From positions 434,001 through 498,000 of the forward strand of contig NZ_JADLQO010000004.1 of the NCBI RefSeq assembly GCF_015477775.1: DNA of 64,000 bases, read 5' to 3'. A program made the position numbers and the translations under genes. How positions within the stretch are numbered: the stretch's first letter is position 1; each line of letters starts with the position of its first letter. This DNA is from Nocardia abscessus (lineage in GTDB: Bacteria > Actinomycetota > Actinomycetes > Mycobacteriales > Mycobacteriaceae). The notes under the pieces are model-generated. The model was not told the DNA's origin and searched no databases. It saw only the letters and a list, made by a program, of their open reading frames with translations. This document shows positions 1-7,818 of the stretch, in pieces.

Positions 1-1128
1 CCAGCGGTGCAATGGAAGCGATTCGAGATAGAGCTGTATGGGCTTGACGTTCATCGGAGCACCGTTTTTGTCGGCGATGAAGCCACGTTGCCTGCCTTCC
101 AGACCGCGCAATCGTTGCAGTGCCCGTCCGCACGTACACGATCGGCCGAGTAGCTCGGCCCGGTCTTCCGGCCGGTATTTGACCATCAGCATGGTGGAGT
201 TGATCAGATTGGTCAGGAGCAACGCACCGTCGGAGTCGAGACCGATGTGCACTCGCTCCTCGTTGACGTGATATGTCGCCGCTTCCGCTGGACACTCCCA
301 AGCTACTTGCCCGAACTCCTGTAATCCGAAGATATCCCGGTGCGGCGCATCGAAAGAGGCGGTGAGAGCTCTGCGCGTTTGCGTGTCCACCGTGTCGCCA
401 TGGGTCAGCAACAATGTGGGATTCGGTATCGCCAGCTCACCCGCCGTGGTCATGCGAGCGAGCACCAGGACTTCCATCGGCTGCCCCCACACGACATCCG
501 GCTTGAAGTCCGCGACGAGTCGCTCGACGTAGCGCGCGTTGGCAGTGGTGACCTTGGAGATGTTGACCCGCAGGCGCGTCCAGGTCGCGGCGTCACCACT
601 GAAGTGCACCAAATCGTGCCGCGGGTCACAGGTGACGCGCAGAGTACGAAAGCCCGGAGCGAGACCGTAGGCGTGAAAGACGCGCATGGGCATGGCCACG
701 CCGTTGATCAGATGCGATTCCCCGTGTTCGATGACGACAGGCTCGCCGGTAGTGCCGGAGGTCCGAGCACGCAACACATCGACCGGGTCGAGCAATCCGG
801 TACGCAACTCGTGCGGCCGCCGGATCAGATCAGCCTTCCGTAGGACGGGGAGGCGATCGATGACGCTTCGCGGATCGTCGCCCCCGGCGGTTCCCGCCAT
901 CGCGGCCCGTTGCTCTGCCGTTCCGTACTCGGCGACCAACGCGAGCAGTTCCCGCAGGCGCGCCGCGGACAGGGCCGTGAGCCGATCGAGATCCCACTCG
1001 GTGTGCCGGTATACCGTGTCGTACATCCGCCAACCATCGGCGACCGCGGCATACGTGCGAAGTGTTTGATTGTGCCAATAGCGGGGACGATCCGCTGACG
1101 CGTCGGTGACTGCCGCATCTGATCCCAT
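1..1128 (-). CDS. PaaK/CapK-like adenylate-forming ligase (3' part outside window)
   Basis: The first 376 residues of an ANL-superfamily enzyme related to phenylacetate-CoA ligase; the C-terminal end lies beyond position 1. The ATG at 1128 has GGAAGG about eight bases upstream. Visible motifs are the phosphate loop ARTSGTTGEPVVIE (about residues 121-134), an A5-like FGLQEFGQVAWEC, a substrate-domain stretch LLTNLINSTMLMVKYRPEDR and a CTCGR element, all in the order usual for PaaK. Such enzymes activate a carboxylate as acyl-AMP and pass it to CoA or another acceptor; the substrate cannot be read from sequence. It is the last gene seen of the minus-strand operon, 78 bases after the 10-codon ORF and behind a strong hairpin, so its level may be set separately. 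Family certain, role inferred. Confidence 0.85.
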   Translation of the reverse strand, partial: MGSDAAVTDASADRPRYWHNQTLRTYAAVADGWRMYDTVYRHTEWDLDRLTALSAARLRELLALVAEYGTAEQRAAMAGTAGGDDPRSVIDRLPVLRKADLIRRPHELRTGLLDPVDVLRARTSGTTGEPVVIEHGESHLINGVAMPMRVFHAYGLAPGFRTLRVTCDPRHDLVHFSGDAATWTRLRVNISKVTTANARYVERLVADFKPDVVWGQPMEVLVLARMTTAGELAIPNPTLLLTHGDTVDTQTRRALTASFDAPHRDIFGLQEFGQVAWECPAEAATYHVNEERVHIGLDSDGALLLTNLINSTMLMVKYRPEDRAELLGRSCTCGRALQRLRGLEGRQRGFIADKNGAPMNVKPIQLYLESLPLHRW

Positions 1129-1155
1129 GAGCCGAACCTTCCGAATAATGGGTGA

Positions 1156-1183
1156 CGTTGGGGGCGCGTCCACGCCCCCAACG
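1156..1183 (-). promoter_or_regulatory. perfect 11-bp stem-loop between mini-ORF and PaaK-like gene
   Basis: Bases 1156-1166 and 1173-1183 are perfectly complementary, with a 6-base loop, giving an extremely G/C-rich hairpin in the minus-strand transcript. It begins 23 bases after the stop of the 10-codon ORF and ends 27 bases before the ATG of the ligase. The bases that follow in the transcript hold only a short ATTATT rather than a U tract, so it could be a leaky terminator, an attenuator or an RNA-stability element. Such structures often sit behind precursor-peptide genes and raise their level over downstream genes; that role is inferred here. Confidence 0.7.
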
Positions 1184-1206
1184 CCCTTCACACTCCTGAA
1201 CTAAAA

Positions 1207-1239
1207 TCAGGCAGTGGCTTCCTCGGTCACGATGTCCAT
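1207..1239 (-). CDS. 10-codon ORF with perfect ribosome binding site (MDIVTEEATA)
   Basis: ATG at 1239, stop TGA at 1207. It encodes MDIVTEEATA. It starts five bases after the stop of the nucleotide-sugar dehydrogenase and is preceded by GGGGAGGTGAC, a near-complete match to the 16S anti-Shine-Dalgarno, seven bases before the ATG. No in-frame upstream start exists, because a TGA in this frame lies within the SD. A stem-loop follows 23 bases later. The peptide is acidic and Thr/Ala-rich at its end, with no Cys, Lys, Trp or run of regulatory codons, so a classical amino-acid attenuator is unlikely. It may be a minimal precursor or scaffold peptide for the operon's enzymes, or a coupling or leader peptide. 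Its reality rests on the SD, spacing and hairpin only. Confidence 0.5.
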   Translation of the reverse strand: MDIVTEEATA

Positions 1240-1244
1240 GCTTG

Positions 1245-2549
1245 TCACCTCCCCTCGTATCGAACGTCGGCGATCTGTAGCAGGCGAGCCTGCTGCAAGA
1301 GCGCCGAATCGTATTGCTCGTGCCGCTGAGCCAGCAGCACGAGATCTGCCGTCGCGATCGCGGATCGCACGTCTGGTTCGACGTGCAAGACCACATCGTC
1401 GACGACAAGTTCTGAAAGGAACGGGTCGTGAATCGAGACGACCGCTCCGGCCCCGGCCAGCGCACGCACGAGACCGACCGCGGGAGTGTTCCGGCCGTCG
1501 GCCACGTTCGGCTTGTAGGTGAGACCGAGAACGAGGACCCGTGCGCCGGACAACCCCGCGCCGCGCCCTGCCAGCAGCCGAGCGGTCCGCTCGGCCACGT
1601 GTCGCGGACGGTCGTCGTTGATCTCTTGTGCGCGCTCCACCAAAGTCATCGGCGAGCCGACTTCACGCGCGGCGACCGCCAAATACATCGGGTCGACCGG
1701 AATGCAGTGACCACCGACCCCCGCCCCCGGATAGAAGGCATGGAAACCGAACGGCTTGGTCGCCGCGGCCGCGATAGCGGCGCCCGCGTCTATTCCAGCC
1801 GCGGCACAATAGGCCGCGAACTCGTGCACCAGAGCGAGATTGACCTGGCGATAGGTGTTCTCGAGGATTTTCGACGCTTCGGCTTCCTCGAGGCCCGGCG
1901 CCACGTGGATCTCGGTTACCACGCGTCCATAGAGGCCGACCGCCGCACGAGCACACTCGGCCGTCAAACCCCCGATCACCCTTGGCGTGTTCGTTGTGGT
2001 GTAGCTCTGGTTTCCGGGGTCGATGCGCTCGGGCGCGAAGGCGAGGTGGAAATCTCGCCCGGCCAGCAATCCGCTTCGCTCCAGCAACGGGCGTACCACA
2101 CCGTCGGTGGCGCCAGGGTAGACCGTGGATTCCACCACGACCAGCTGCCCCGGCTGCAGATTCTCGGCGATGGTCGTGGCCGCCGAGATCAGCGGCACCA
2201 GATCGGGCCTGTGGTCAGATCCGAGTGGGGTCGGTACGCAGATCAGCACCGCGTCACAGGAGCGCAGATCCGTGAAATCCGATGTCACGCCGAACAGCTC
2301 GCTCGTACGGGAAATCCGCTCGTCCGTGACGATGTCCACGGGACTGCGGCCGGAACGGAGTAGTGCGCACACCGCCGGATCGGTATCGATACCGCACACC
2401 GGATGACCGGCCTCCGCGAAGGCCAGCGCTTGAGGCAAGCCCACGTAGCCGAGCCCGATTATGCCGATCTTGGTGGATATGGCCGTAGCTCGTGCGGGCC
2501 CTGTTCCTGGCGTAGTCCGACGGGCAGCTGCGAGCATGCGCGTGTTCAT
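1245..2549 (-). CDS. UDP-glucose/UDP-N-acetylhexosamine 6-dehydrogenase family protein
   Basis: 434 residues, starting at ATG 2549, which overlaps the glycosyltransferase stop in an ATGA. The N-terminal Rossmann motif KIGIIGLGYVGLPQALAF and the active-site segment GAGVGGHCIPVDPMYLA (catalytic Cys) identify a nucleotide-sugar dehydrogenase making a uronic acid by two successive NAD-dependent oxidations. The GGHCIPVDP form is usual for enzymes acting on UDP-GlcNAc or UDP-ManNAc (WbpA/WecC type), although glucose cannot be excluded. The C-terminal UDP-binding domain (about 330-430) is present. Next to a GT2 transferase and a NodB deacetylase it probably supplies the activated sugar acid. Its last codons contain the Shine-Dalgarno of the 10-codon ORF, so that ORF is likely translationally coupled to it. 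Confidence 0.9.
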   Translation of the reverse strand: MNTRMLAAARRTTPGTGPARATAISTKIGIIGLGYVGLPQALAFAEAGHPVCGIDTDPAVCALLRSGRSPVDIVTDERISRTSELFGVTSDFTDLRSCDAVLICVPTPLGSDHRPDLVPLISAATTIAENLQPGQLVVVESTVYPGATDGVVRPLLERSGLLAGRDFHLAFAPERIDPGNQSYTTTNTPRVIGGLTAECARAAVGLYGRVVTEIHVAPGLEEAEASKILENTYRQVNLALVHEFAAYCAAAGIDAGAAIAAAATKPFGFHAFYPGAGVGGHCIPVDPMYLAVAAREVGSPMTLVERAQEINDDRPRHVAERTARLLAGRGAGLSGARVLVLGLTYKPNVADGRNTPAVGLVRALAGAGAVVSIHDPFLSELVVDDVVLHVEPDVRSAIATADLVLLAQRHEQYDSALLQQARLLQIADVRYEGR

Positions 2550-3469
2550 CGGTTCACCACCACGGCATCGATATCCGGACAATCCGGAATTCGACTTCGC
2601 TCCGGCGCTGATCCCGGCGAAGGCACGCGGCCCGTCGAGCGCGAACTTCCCTGCCGCACGCCCATCCGCCCGGCGGCGTGCACAACGCCCAACACTCGGT
2701 TGAATCCGCGCACCGCGGGTGAGTCACCGAGTCCGCTCGCGCGCACGAACTGAATCGCCGACGGAATCGTCAGCGCCTGCCCGTGGTCGCGGCCGCTGGA
2801 CCACGAGTCCAGAATCGCGCGTCGCATCCCTTTGCCGTTTCGGTGGGCGATCACCAGCTCGGGTTCGAACCGCACGGGTCTGTCGTTGCCGGCGAGCGCT
2901 TCGGCAAGGCTGTTGTCTCCTCCCACACCGCTGCGTGAGAACCCACCCACGGATTCGAACGCCGACGCCAGAACCGCGCTGTTGCCACCGGCGAAGAAGC
3001 CGACGGGATCTCCGGCGGACAACGATCGGTATCGATCGTCGTAGCGCGCTTGCCTGGCCGAGGAGACCAACCCCGTGTCGAACCGCAACACTCGGCCGGT
3101 GATCGCCGGCCGCTGCTCGGTAACCGAGCCGGCCACCGTGAGCCAGTCTCCGCGTGGAACAGCATCGTCGTCCAGGAATGCCAGGACATCACCGGAGGCG
3201 GCGGAGACAGCGCGTGCCCTACTACTGCCCGCGCCCATCCGTTCGCGGTTGTACAGCACGACTTCGGGCAGATCGCTCGCATGGACAGGCGACAATGCGT
3301 CCGGCCGCGTCGATGCGTCGTCGATGACAACGACTTCGTGCAGCACCGTGCCCGGTGTCGACGCGAGGCGCTGCGCGCACTCCGTCAGCCCCGCCAGACA
3401 GCGCCGCAGATCATCTGGCCGATTCCGGGTCGGAATAATCACTGAGATACGTACCACTGCCGTTTCCAT
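2546..3469 (-). CDS. GT2 family glycosyltransferase
   Basis: 307 residues from ATG 3469. Longer upstream reading would run inside the deacetylase gene and gives sequence unlike the family, whereas METAVVRISVIIPTRNRPDD is a normal GT2 beginning. The nucleotide-binding fold shows HEVVVIDDAST and the metal-binding FLDDDAVPRGDWL (DXD region, about residue 115-130). An acceptor-side GGDNSLAEAL segment near residue 210 resembles the ED-type catalytic region. There is no membrane segment, so it acts at the cytoplasmic face. The gene overlaps the deacetylase by 31 bases and the dehydrogenase by 4, so translation is coupled. It presumably transfers the sugar made by the adjacent dehydrogenase; donor and acceptor are unknown. 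The C-terminal 40 residues are Pro/Ser/Arg-rich. Confidence 0.85.
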   Translation of the reverse strand: METAVVRISVIIPTRNRPDDLRRCLAGLTECAQRLASTPGTVLHEVVVIDDASTRPDALSPVHASDLPEVVLYNRERMGAGSSRARAVSAASGDVLAFLDDDAVPRGDWLTVAGSVTEQRPAITGRVLRFDTGLVSSARQARYDDRYRSLSAGDPVGFFAGGNSAVLASAFESVGGFSRSGVGGDNSLAEALAGNDRPVRFEPELVIAHRNGKGMRRAILDSWSSGRDHGQALTIPSAIQFVRASGLGDSPAVRGFNRVLGVVHAAGRMGVRQGSSRSTGRVPSPGSAPERSRIPDCPDIDAVVVNR

Positions 3470-4161
3470 TCTCGAACCAAGGCAGGCCAGGAGTCGGGAT
3501 CGTGAGCCGGCAAGTAGGTCCGCCGAATCCGATGCGGCGCCGCGTCCCAAGGAGCGGGCTCGGCTTTGATCGTGCTGAAGCCGAGGACATCGGACCCGAG
3601 TACCGTGCCCGTCGGTACCAGGCCGTATGGATACGCGAACAGCGCTGTCGGCTGTCCGGTGCGCTCGGCCACCGCCGACAGTGAGCCGAGGATCTCCTGC
3701 CGGACACTGCTCGCATCCAGTTCGGTGAGCTTCGGATGGGTGCGGGTATGCGCAGCCAGGAGATGCCCCGCCGCACGCATCGCCATAGCCTGCCGCCAGC
3801 TCATGAATTCGCCGCTCGAGCCGGACGGATCATCGATCGTCAGTTCGTCGGTGATGCAGAACAGCGCGATACGTACGCCGAATTCGGCCAGGATCGGTGC
3901 GGCGTTCTCCCAGTTGTCCCGGTAACCGTCGTCGAATGTGATCAGGACTGACGGCCGGTCGGGCGGGACGAACCCGGCCCGCACCGTTCCCGGGTCGAGC
4001 GCCGGACCGAACTCCGACAGGATCAGATCCAACCCACGACGAAAAGCCCCGGGCGTCAGAGACGTGTAATGCGTCATGCCGGAACGCACGTGGTGGAAGT
4101 ACAACACCAACGGCCATCCCGAAGCCGAACCGACCCGCGGGTCGGCGTACTTCACCGTCAT
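3439..4161 (-). CDS. NodB-type polysaccharide deacetylase domain protein
   Basis: 240 residues, a bare carbohydrate esterase 4 (NodB) domain. Visible are the motif-1 sequence LITFDDGYRDNW (metal-binding and general-base Asp), motif 2 as AAHTRTHPKLTEL (the two metal His), and a later FAYPYG that matches the RxxY/FaYPyG motif. These enzymes remove N- or O-acetyl groups from sugars with a divalent metal. No signal peptide or transmembrane stretch is seen, which suggests a cytoplasmic, small-molecule or nucleotide-sugar/glycoconjugate substrate rather than cell-wall peptidoglycan. The ATG overlaps the preceding stop as ATGA, and its 3' end overlaps the glycosyltransferase, so it is a fully coupled operon member. 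Confidence 0.87.
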   Translation of the reverse strand: MTVKYADPRVGSASGWPLVLYFHHVRSGMTHYTSLTPGAFRRGLDLILSEFGPALDPGTVRAGFVPPDRPSVLITFDDGYRDNWENAAPILAEFGVRIALFCITDELTIDDPSGSSGEFMSWRQAMAMRAAGHLLAAHTRTHPKLTELDASSVRQEILGSLSAVAERTGQPTALFAYPYGLVPTGTVLGSDVLGFSTIKAEPAPWDAAPHRIRRTYLPAHDPDSWPALVREWKRQWYVSQ

Positions 4162-5573
4162 CGCCGTGCCCAGCCCAGTTCGTCGAGGACCGCTGTCGGG
4201 ACCGGGACACCCGCGGAGTGCGCCAGTTCGGTGTGCCGGTGCTCTGCTTGGTCCGGAAACCAGGGCTCGGTGGGTGGCGAGCCGTAACCATCGAGTACGG
4301 CCTGGCGGAGCAGCTGTACCAGTGCGGGGACGGCCTGCCGCTCACCGGTGGCGCCGAAACGCCCCACCGCGAAGCCGACGAACATCTGGGAACACCGCAT
4401 GACGGCGCCGGGCTGCTTGCGCTGTTTGCTGACCTGCGGACTCACCAGACCACCGGCCAGTGCTCCGGCGAGAATCTCCACGAGCAGGGTCACGCACAAG
4501 CCCTTGTATCCGCCGAACAGCGGGATCGAGCCACCCGCGTCCATCTGCGCCGGATCCCGCGTTGGCCGACCCCCCGGGTCTTGCAGCCACCCTTCAGCGA
4601 CGGGAGCACCACGATTGAGTGCGTCCCGGATCTTGCCCGCAGCTACGACTCCGGTCGCGAGATCGATGCAGAACGGTTCGCCGCCGACCGGTCCCGGGGT
4701 GATCAGGCACAGCGCGTTGCTGCCCAGAGTGGCACGTTGCGCGCCAGGGGCCGCGACCGCGGGCCCGGAGATATTCAGCAGCAGACCGACAACTTGGCGT
4801 TCTTGGAACGAATCCCGGTACGCCGCCAGCATTCCGACGTGGTTGTTGTTGTGGACGGCGACTGCCGCCACCCCCTGCTCAGCAGCGCGGTCGGCACACA
4901 GGCGGGCCGCCGACTCCGCCGCGACCTGCCCTGGGCCACCGCAAGCGTCGATCGAGATCACCGCAGGCGCGGTCTGCGTGACCACCGGCTCCGCCTGCGG
5001 CGAAATCCCACCGGCCGCGATCCGACGCAGATATGTCGGCAGAAGACCGACACCGTGCGAGGCATGTCCGCGAATGTCGGCATCCACCAGAACGCGGGCC
5101 ACAGTTCGCGCCGGACGTGCGGGAAGGCCCGCTCGTACCAACTCGTTCTCGACACGGGAGCGCAGTTCATCGGCCGCCACCATGGTTATCGCGGAAGGCT
5201 TCGGCACAGTTGCCGGAACGAACTCGCCGCCGTGCAAACCGAAGACCCGCAATCCGTTCCTGGCCACCGCGGGAGCCCCGGTCAGCAGCACAACCGCACG
5301 GTTGGCCGATTCATCCCGACCATACGACTCGATATCCGGCTCCTGCGTGTCTCCGATATCGAGGACGACGACGTCCGCGTCGCTTCGCACCAATCCGTAT
5401 CGAGGGGGCGTACGACCGCTGAGCAATTGAGCTAGAGCATGTCGCTGCGTGGGACTCAAACCACCCAGCATCGCCACTTCGGATGGTTCTACCACGAGCG
5501 TTGCGCCGCGCAGTAGCAGCTGCTCATTCCCCTCATTTTCGGAAACATGAACGACATCGCGTAATTCGAGCAC
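4158..5573 (-). CDS. fusion: degenerate ABC-ATPase-like domain plus Ldh-type (malate/lactate) dehydrogenase
   Basis: 471 residues from GTG 5573 (GGGGAG seven bases upstream). Residues 1-120 follow an ABC nucleotide-binding domain: MLELRDV start, LRGATLVVEPSEVAMLGG leading into the P-loop position, a Walker-B-like ADVVVLDIGD and a switch-like VVLLTGAPAVARNG. But the GxxGxGKST loop is replaced by GGLSPTQRHA, the ABC signature region is missing and the switch His is absent. From about residue 125 an Ldh_2 domain runs to the end: DIRGHASHGVG, VHNNNHVGML, TLGSNALCLI, DLATGVVAAGKI, GGYKGLCVTLLVEILAGAL. Ldh_2 enzymes oxidise 2-hydroxyacids or reduce 2-ketoacids with NAD(P). An ATG near residue 131 lacks a ribosome binding site, so this is read as one protein. 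First gene after an internal promoter. Confidence 0.82.
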   Translation of the reverse strand: MLELRDVVHVSENEGNEQLLLRGATLVVEPSEVAMLGGLSPTQRHALAQLLSGRTPPRYGLVRSDADVVVLDIGDTQEPDIESYGRDESANRAVVLLTGAPAVARNGLRVFGLHGGEFVPATVPKPSAITMVAADELRSRVENELVRAGLPARPARTVARVLVDADIRGHASHGVGLLPTYLRRIAAGGISPQAEPVVTQTAPAVISIDACGGPGQVAAESAARLCADRAAEQGVAAVAVHNNNHVGMLAAYRDSFQERQVVGLLLNISGPAVAAPGAQRATLGSNALCLITPGPVGGEPFCIDLATGVVAAGKIRDALNRGAPVAEGWLQDPGGRPTRDPAQMDAGGSIPLFGGYKGLCVTLLVEILAGALAGGLVSPQVSKQRKQPGAVMRCSQMFVGFAVGRFGATGERQAVPALVQLLRQAVLDGYGSPPTEPWFPDQAEHRHTELAHSAGVPVPTAVLDELGWARR

Positions 5574-5698
5574 CAGCAGACTCCCCTTCTGCTATATGAA
5601 AACCCCCGACCGGATCGGTAGTCATGATTCGAGAATCTCCCCGCGACCGATCCCTTGCGACTTTCCGGTCTTTCGACCCGGTAATCGCTACCGAATAA

Positions 5699-5728
5699 AT
5701 TCTCCACCGTTACGGAGACATTTGTCAA
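5699..5728 (-). promoter_or_regulatory. internal sigma70-like promoter for the second half of the operon
   Basis: On the minus strand TTGACA (5723-5728) is followed after 18 bases by GAGAAT (5699-5704). It lies in the only long gap of the operon (5574-5748), an A/T-richer stretch, and would give a leader of about 120 bases before the GTG at 5573. It would drive the dehydrogenase fusion, deacetylase, glycosyltransferase, sugar dehydrogenase, mini-ORF and ligase independently of the upstream genes. The rest of the gap shows nothing else convincing. Confidence 0.55.
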
Positions 5729-5748
5729 CTACCCTGTCGTGTGCCATT

Positions 5749-6165
5749 TTACGACACCCCATCATGCAGCGGAGACATGAATTCGAGCCGATTGCCCACA
5801 CAGTCGAACGCATAGAATCGGCGAAATCCCGGGAACTCCTCGTCCCAAGATGTTTCGATGCCCGCTTCGGTCAACCTCCGGGCCAGCTCGTCGAGACGTC
5901 CGACGAGAATGCCCGGATGAGCCTTGCGCGCGGGACGGAAGTCCTGTTCGACACCGAGGTGGATCTCGAGTCCGTCGCCACGAACCCACAGGCCACCTCG
6001 CGCCGCGAGCACAGGAGGTTTCCGCACCTCCCGCAACCCGAGCACCTCGACGTAGAACCGCCGGCATTCCGGCTCACTACCTGGCGGTATCGCCAACTGG
6101 ACGTGGTGCAGACCGAGGTGGAACTCGGTCGCTGTCGCCGCGGAGTCGTACGGGAGAACTGACAT
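5749..6165 (-). CDS. VOC (glyoxalase/bleomycin resistance fold) family protein
   Basis: 138 residues from ATG 6165, with AAAGG in a good upstream position; the longer frame upstream only reads through the sulfotransferase gene. The sequence shows two betaalphabetabetabeta units: LHHVQLAIPPGSEPECRRFY with VLGLREV, then a second half ending in RRFYAFDCVGNRLEFMSPL. The metal-ligand positions of the fold are plausibly His (first strand) and the Glu of RLEFMSP. VOC proteins isomerise, cleave or bind small molecules and also serve as resistance proteins, so the reaction cannot be assigned. It is 17 bases after the sulfotransferase stop and is the last gene before the internal promoter. Confidence 0.82.
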   Translation of the reverse strand: MSVLPYDSAATATEFHLGLHHVQLAIPPGSEPECRRFYVEVLGLREVRKPPVLAARGGLWVRGDGLEIHLGVEQDFRPARKAHPGILVGRLDELARRLTEAGIETSWDEEFPGFRRFYAFDCVGNRLEFMSPLHDGVS

Positions 6166-6182
6166 GCGTCCAGCCTTTCGTG

Positions 6183-6959
6183 TCACAATGCTTGCCCGAG
6201 CAGCCGGGTCCACGTGTCGCGCACCGGAGCGGGTAGCGCGACGTCGGTCGGTGCCGCAGATTCGGTGAGCTGCTCCCGGTACGGAGTCAGATCGATATCG
6301 AGCCGCGAACCGAGTCGGGACAGTCCACGTCCCGCGCAGAGCTGACTGTATTCGACGACCGTGCACAGCCGCTGGTCCGCGGTACGCGGATGTGCCAGCC
6401 AGGGCTCATGCCATGCCACCCACTTCGCCAAGGCCGCTTCCCGGTCCGGTGGCCGCCACGGACGATCCCCGGACCATCGCAGGGTCGACCGAGTCACCGC
6501 TTCCGGATCCCGAATCAGGAGTACCCACTGCGCTTCCGGCAGGCTCTCCGCGAGCGAATCGAGTTCGAGCAGGTACTCGTTGTATTTCTCACCGAACCGG
6601 GTGGCGCCGGCATACGCTCCGTCGAGCACGTCGCGGCGCAGTTGCACCGGATCGGTGACCTCTCCGGCGCTCACGGCTTCGGCGGCAGCGCGCAGAACGG
6701 TTTCCGTTGTCGCCAGCCATCTTTCGCTGTGCGTTCCGAACGGCCGCTTGCGCCGCAACGCCCAGATCATCTCATCGACACGAAGATGACGCGCTGTCAG
6801 ATCCGGCGCTGTCACCCACCGGTGCAGGATGTACGGCAACTTACCGTTGATCGTGAATATGCCACCGACCTCGTCGAAAGCGACATCCAGCACCGAAGCG
6901 AGTGCCGTGGTGCCGGACCGCTGGGCGCCGAGCAGGATCACAGGAGGCTTATCGCTCAT
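6183..6959 (-). CDS. PAPS-dependent sulfotransferase family protein
   Basis: 258 residues. The ATG at 6959 overlaps the end of the preceding isomerase gene by 11 bases, and the longer open frame lies inside that gene. The N-terminus VILLGAQRSGTTALASVLD is the 5'-phosphosulfate-binding loop of the Sulfotransfer_3 type. WVLLIRDPEAVTRSTLRW near residues 150-170 is the 3'-phosphate-binding strand. These enzymes move sulfate from PAPS to a hydroxyl or amino group, commonly of a glycolipid or secondary metabolite. In this operon the acceptor is probably the sugar or cyclitol made by the neighbouring oxidoreductase and isomerases (inference). No signal peptide or membrane anchor is visible. Confidence 0.87.
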   Translation of the reverse strand: MSDKPPVILLGAQRSGTTALASVLDVAFDEVGGIFTINGKLPYILHRWVTAPDLTARHLRVDEMIWALRRKRPFGTHSERWLATTETVLRAAAEAVSAGEVTDPVQLRRDVLDGAYAGATRFGEKYNEYLLELDSLAESLPEAQWVLLIRDPEAVTRSTLRWSGDRPWRPPDREAALAKWVAWHEPWLAHPRTADQRLCTVVEYSQLCAGRGLSRLGSRLDIDLTPYREQLTESAAPTDVALPAPVRDTWTRLLGQAL

Positions 6960-7818
6960 GATCGAGGCTCGCCTTCGGGATCTCATCGAGCATCGTTCGA
7001 AGAATGCCGAGGCATTCGGCGCTCGCTGCCCGCCCGCCGCGGGAAAAATCGTCTCCCCACGGAGTGTCGCGTTCTTGCGCGGACAGCACACGGCCGATAC
7101 GCCAATGGGTCTCCAAACTCAGGTACCCCCCATAACCGTCTTCCGCGAGCCGATGCAAGATCGCGGGCCAGGGCAGATCGCCCGATCCGATCCGCACATA
7201 GCCGGTTCTGCCGGCCGGATCCTTCACGTGCACATGACGAATCAGTGTTCTGCCTGCGTCGTAGTCATCCGGGAATGGCGCAGGGTCCCACCCACTGAAC
7301 ACCGAGTTTCCCGGATCCCACAGAATTCCGAGACCAGGAAAACCCAACGCCTCGAGGAACTCGAGCACGTGGCGCATGGTCGGCGTGTTCGTTCGAGTCC
7401 CCGTCTCGACGACAAGCGGTATATCGGAGCGCACCTCGGACAGCACACGTGCGGCGGCGCGCGCGGCCCCGATCGGATCGGGCTCGCCGTCTCTCCAGAA
7501 GGAGAATATCCGCACATGCGGCGCGCCGAGGACCGCAGCCTGCTCAGTGAACTTGTTCAATTCATCGGCGACCACGGCGTAATCATCGTCGGTGACCGGG
7601 ATGGGACATTTGAACGCAGGTGGGGCGTACCCTGCCACCGTCAGTCCTCTGGCAGCGAGTACATCCCTGATCCGCCGTAGCTCGGGCCGGGTGAGCAGAC
7701 CCGGCGCACGGTCGGCCACCGACCGGATCTCGACTCCTACCGCTCCTGAGGCGGCTGCCACCTCGGCGACTACCTCGATGTCCTGCGCTACTTCATCACC
7801 GATCACCGCGAGCTTCAT
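6949..7818 (-). CDS. sugar phosphate isomerase/epimerase-type TIM barrel (first of two)
   Basis: 289 residues. The ATG at 7818 is preferred over GTG 7824 because GGAGGTG lies at the right distance only from the ATG, and it overlaps the upstream stop as ATGA. The protein is a xylose-isomerase-like (AP_endonuc_2) barrel: KLAVIGDEVAQDIEVVAEV opening, HVRIFSFWRD, PLVVETGTRTN, ILWDPGNSVFSGWDP, HVHVKDPAG and a late LSLETHW. The conserved Glu, Asp, His and Glu at the ends of the strands fit the metal site. Such enzymes isomerise or epimerise sugars, inososes and sugar acids, often next to a Gfo/Idh/MocA dehydrogenase, as here. The substrate is unknown. It is translationally coupled on both sides. 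Confidence 0.85.
   Translation of the reverse strand: MKLAVIGDEVAQDIEVVAEVAAASGAVGVEIRSVADRAPGLLTRPELRRIRDVLAARGLTVAGYAPPAFKCPIPVTDDDYAVVADELNKFTEQAAVLGAPHVRIFSFWRDGEPDPIGAARAAARVLSEVRSDIPLVVETGTRTNTPTMRHVLEFLEALGFPGLGILWDPGNSVFSGWDPAPFPDDYDAGRTLIRHVHVKDPAGRTGYVRIGSGDLPWPAILHRLAEDGYGGYLSLETHWRIGRVLSAQERDTPWGDDFSRGGRAASAECLGILRTMLDEIPKASLDHER

Noticed and set aside
1156..1183. Hairpin as an absolute end of the biosynthetic operon
   Set aside because: No U tract follows and the PaaK-like gene starts 27 bases later with its own ribosome binding site, so read-through is expected; it is listed as regulatory instead.
5489..5728. 79-codon frame upstream of the Ldh fusion
   Set aside because: It has no ribosome binding site, overlaps the promoter hexamers, and its sequence has no domain-like pattern.
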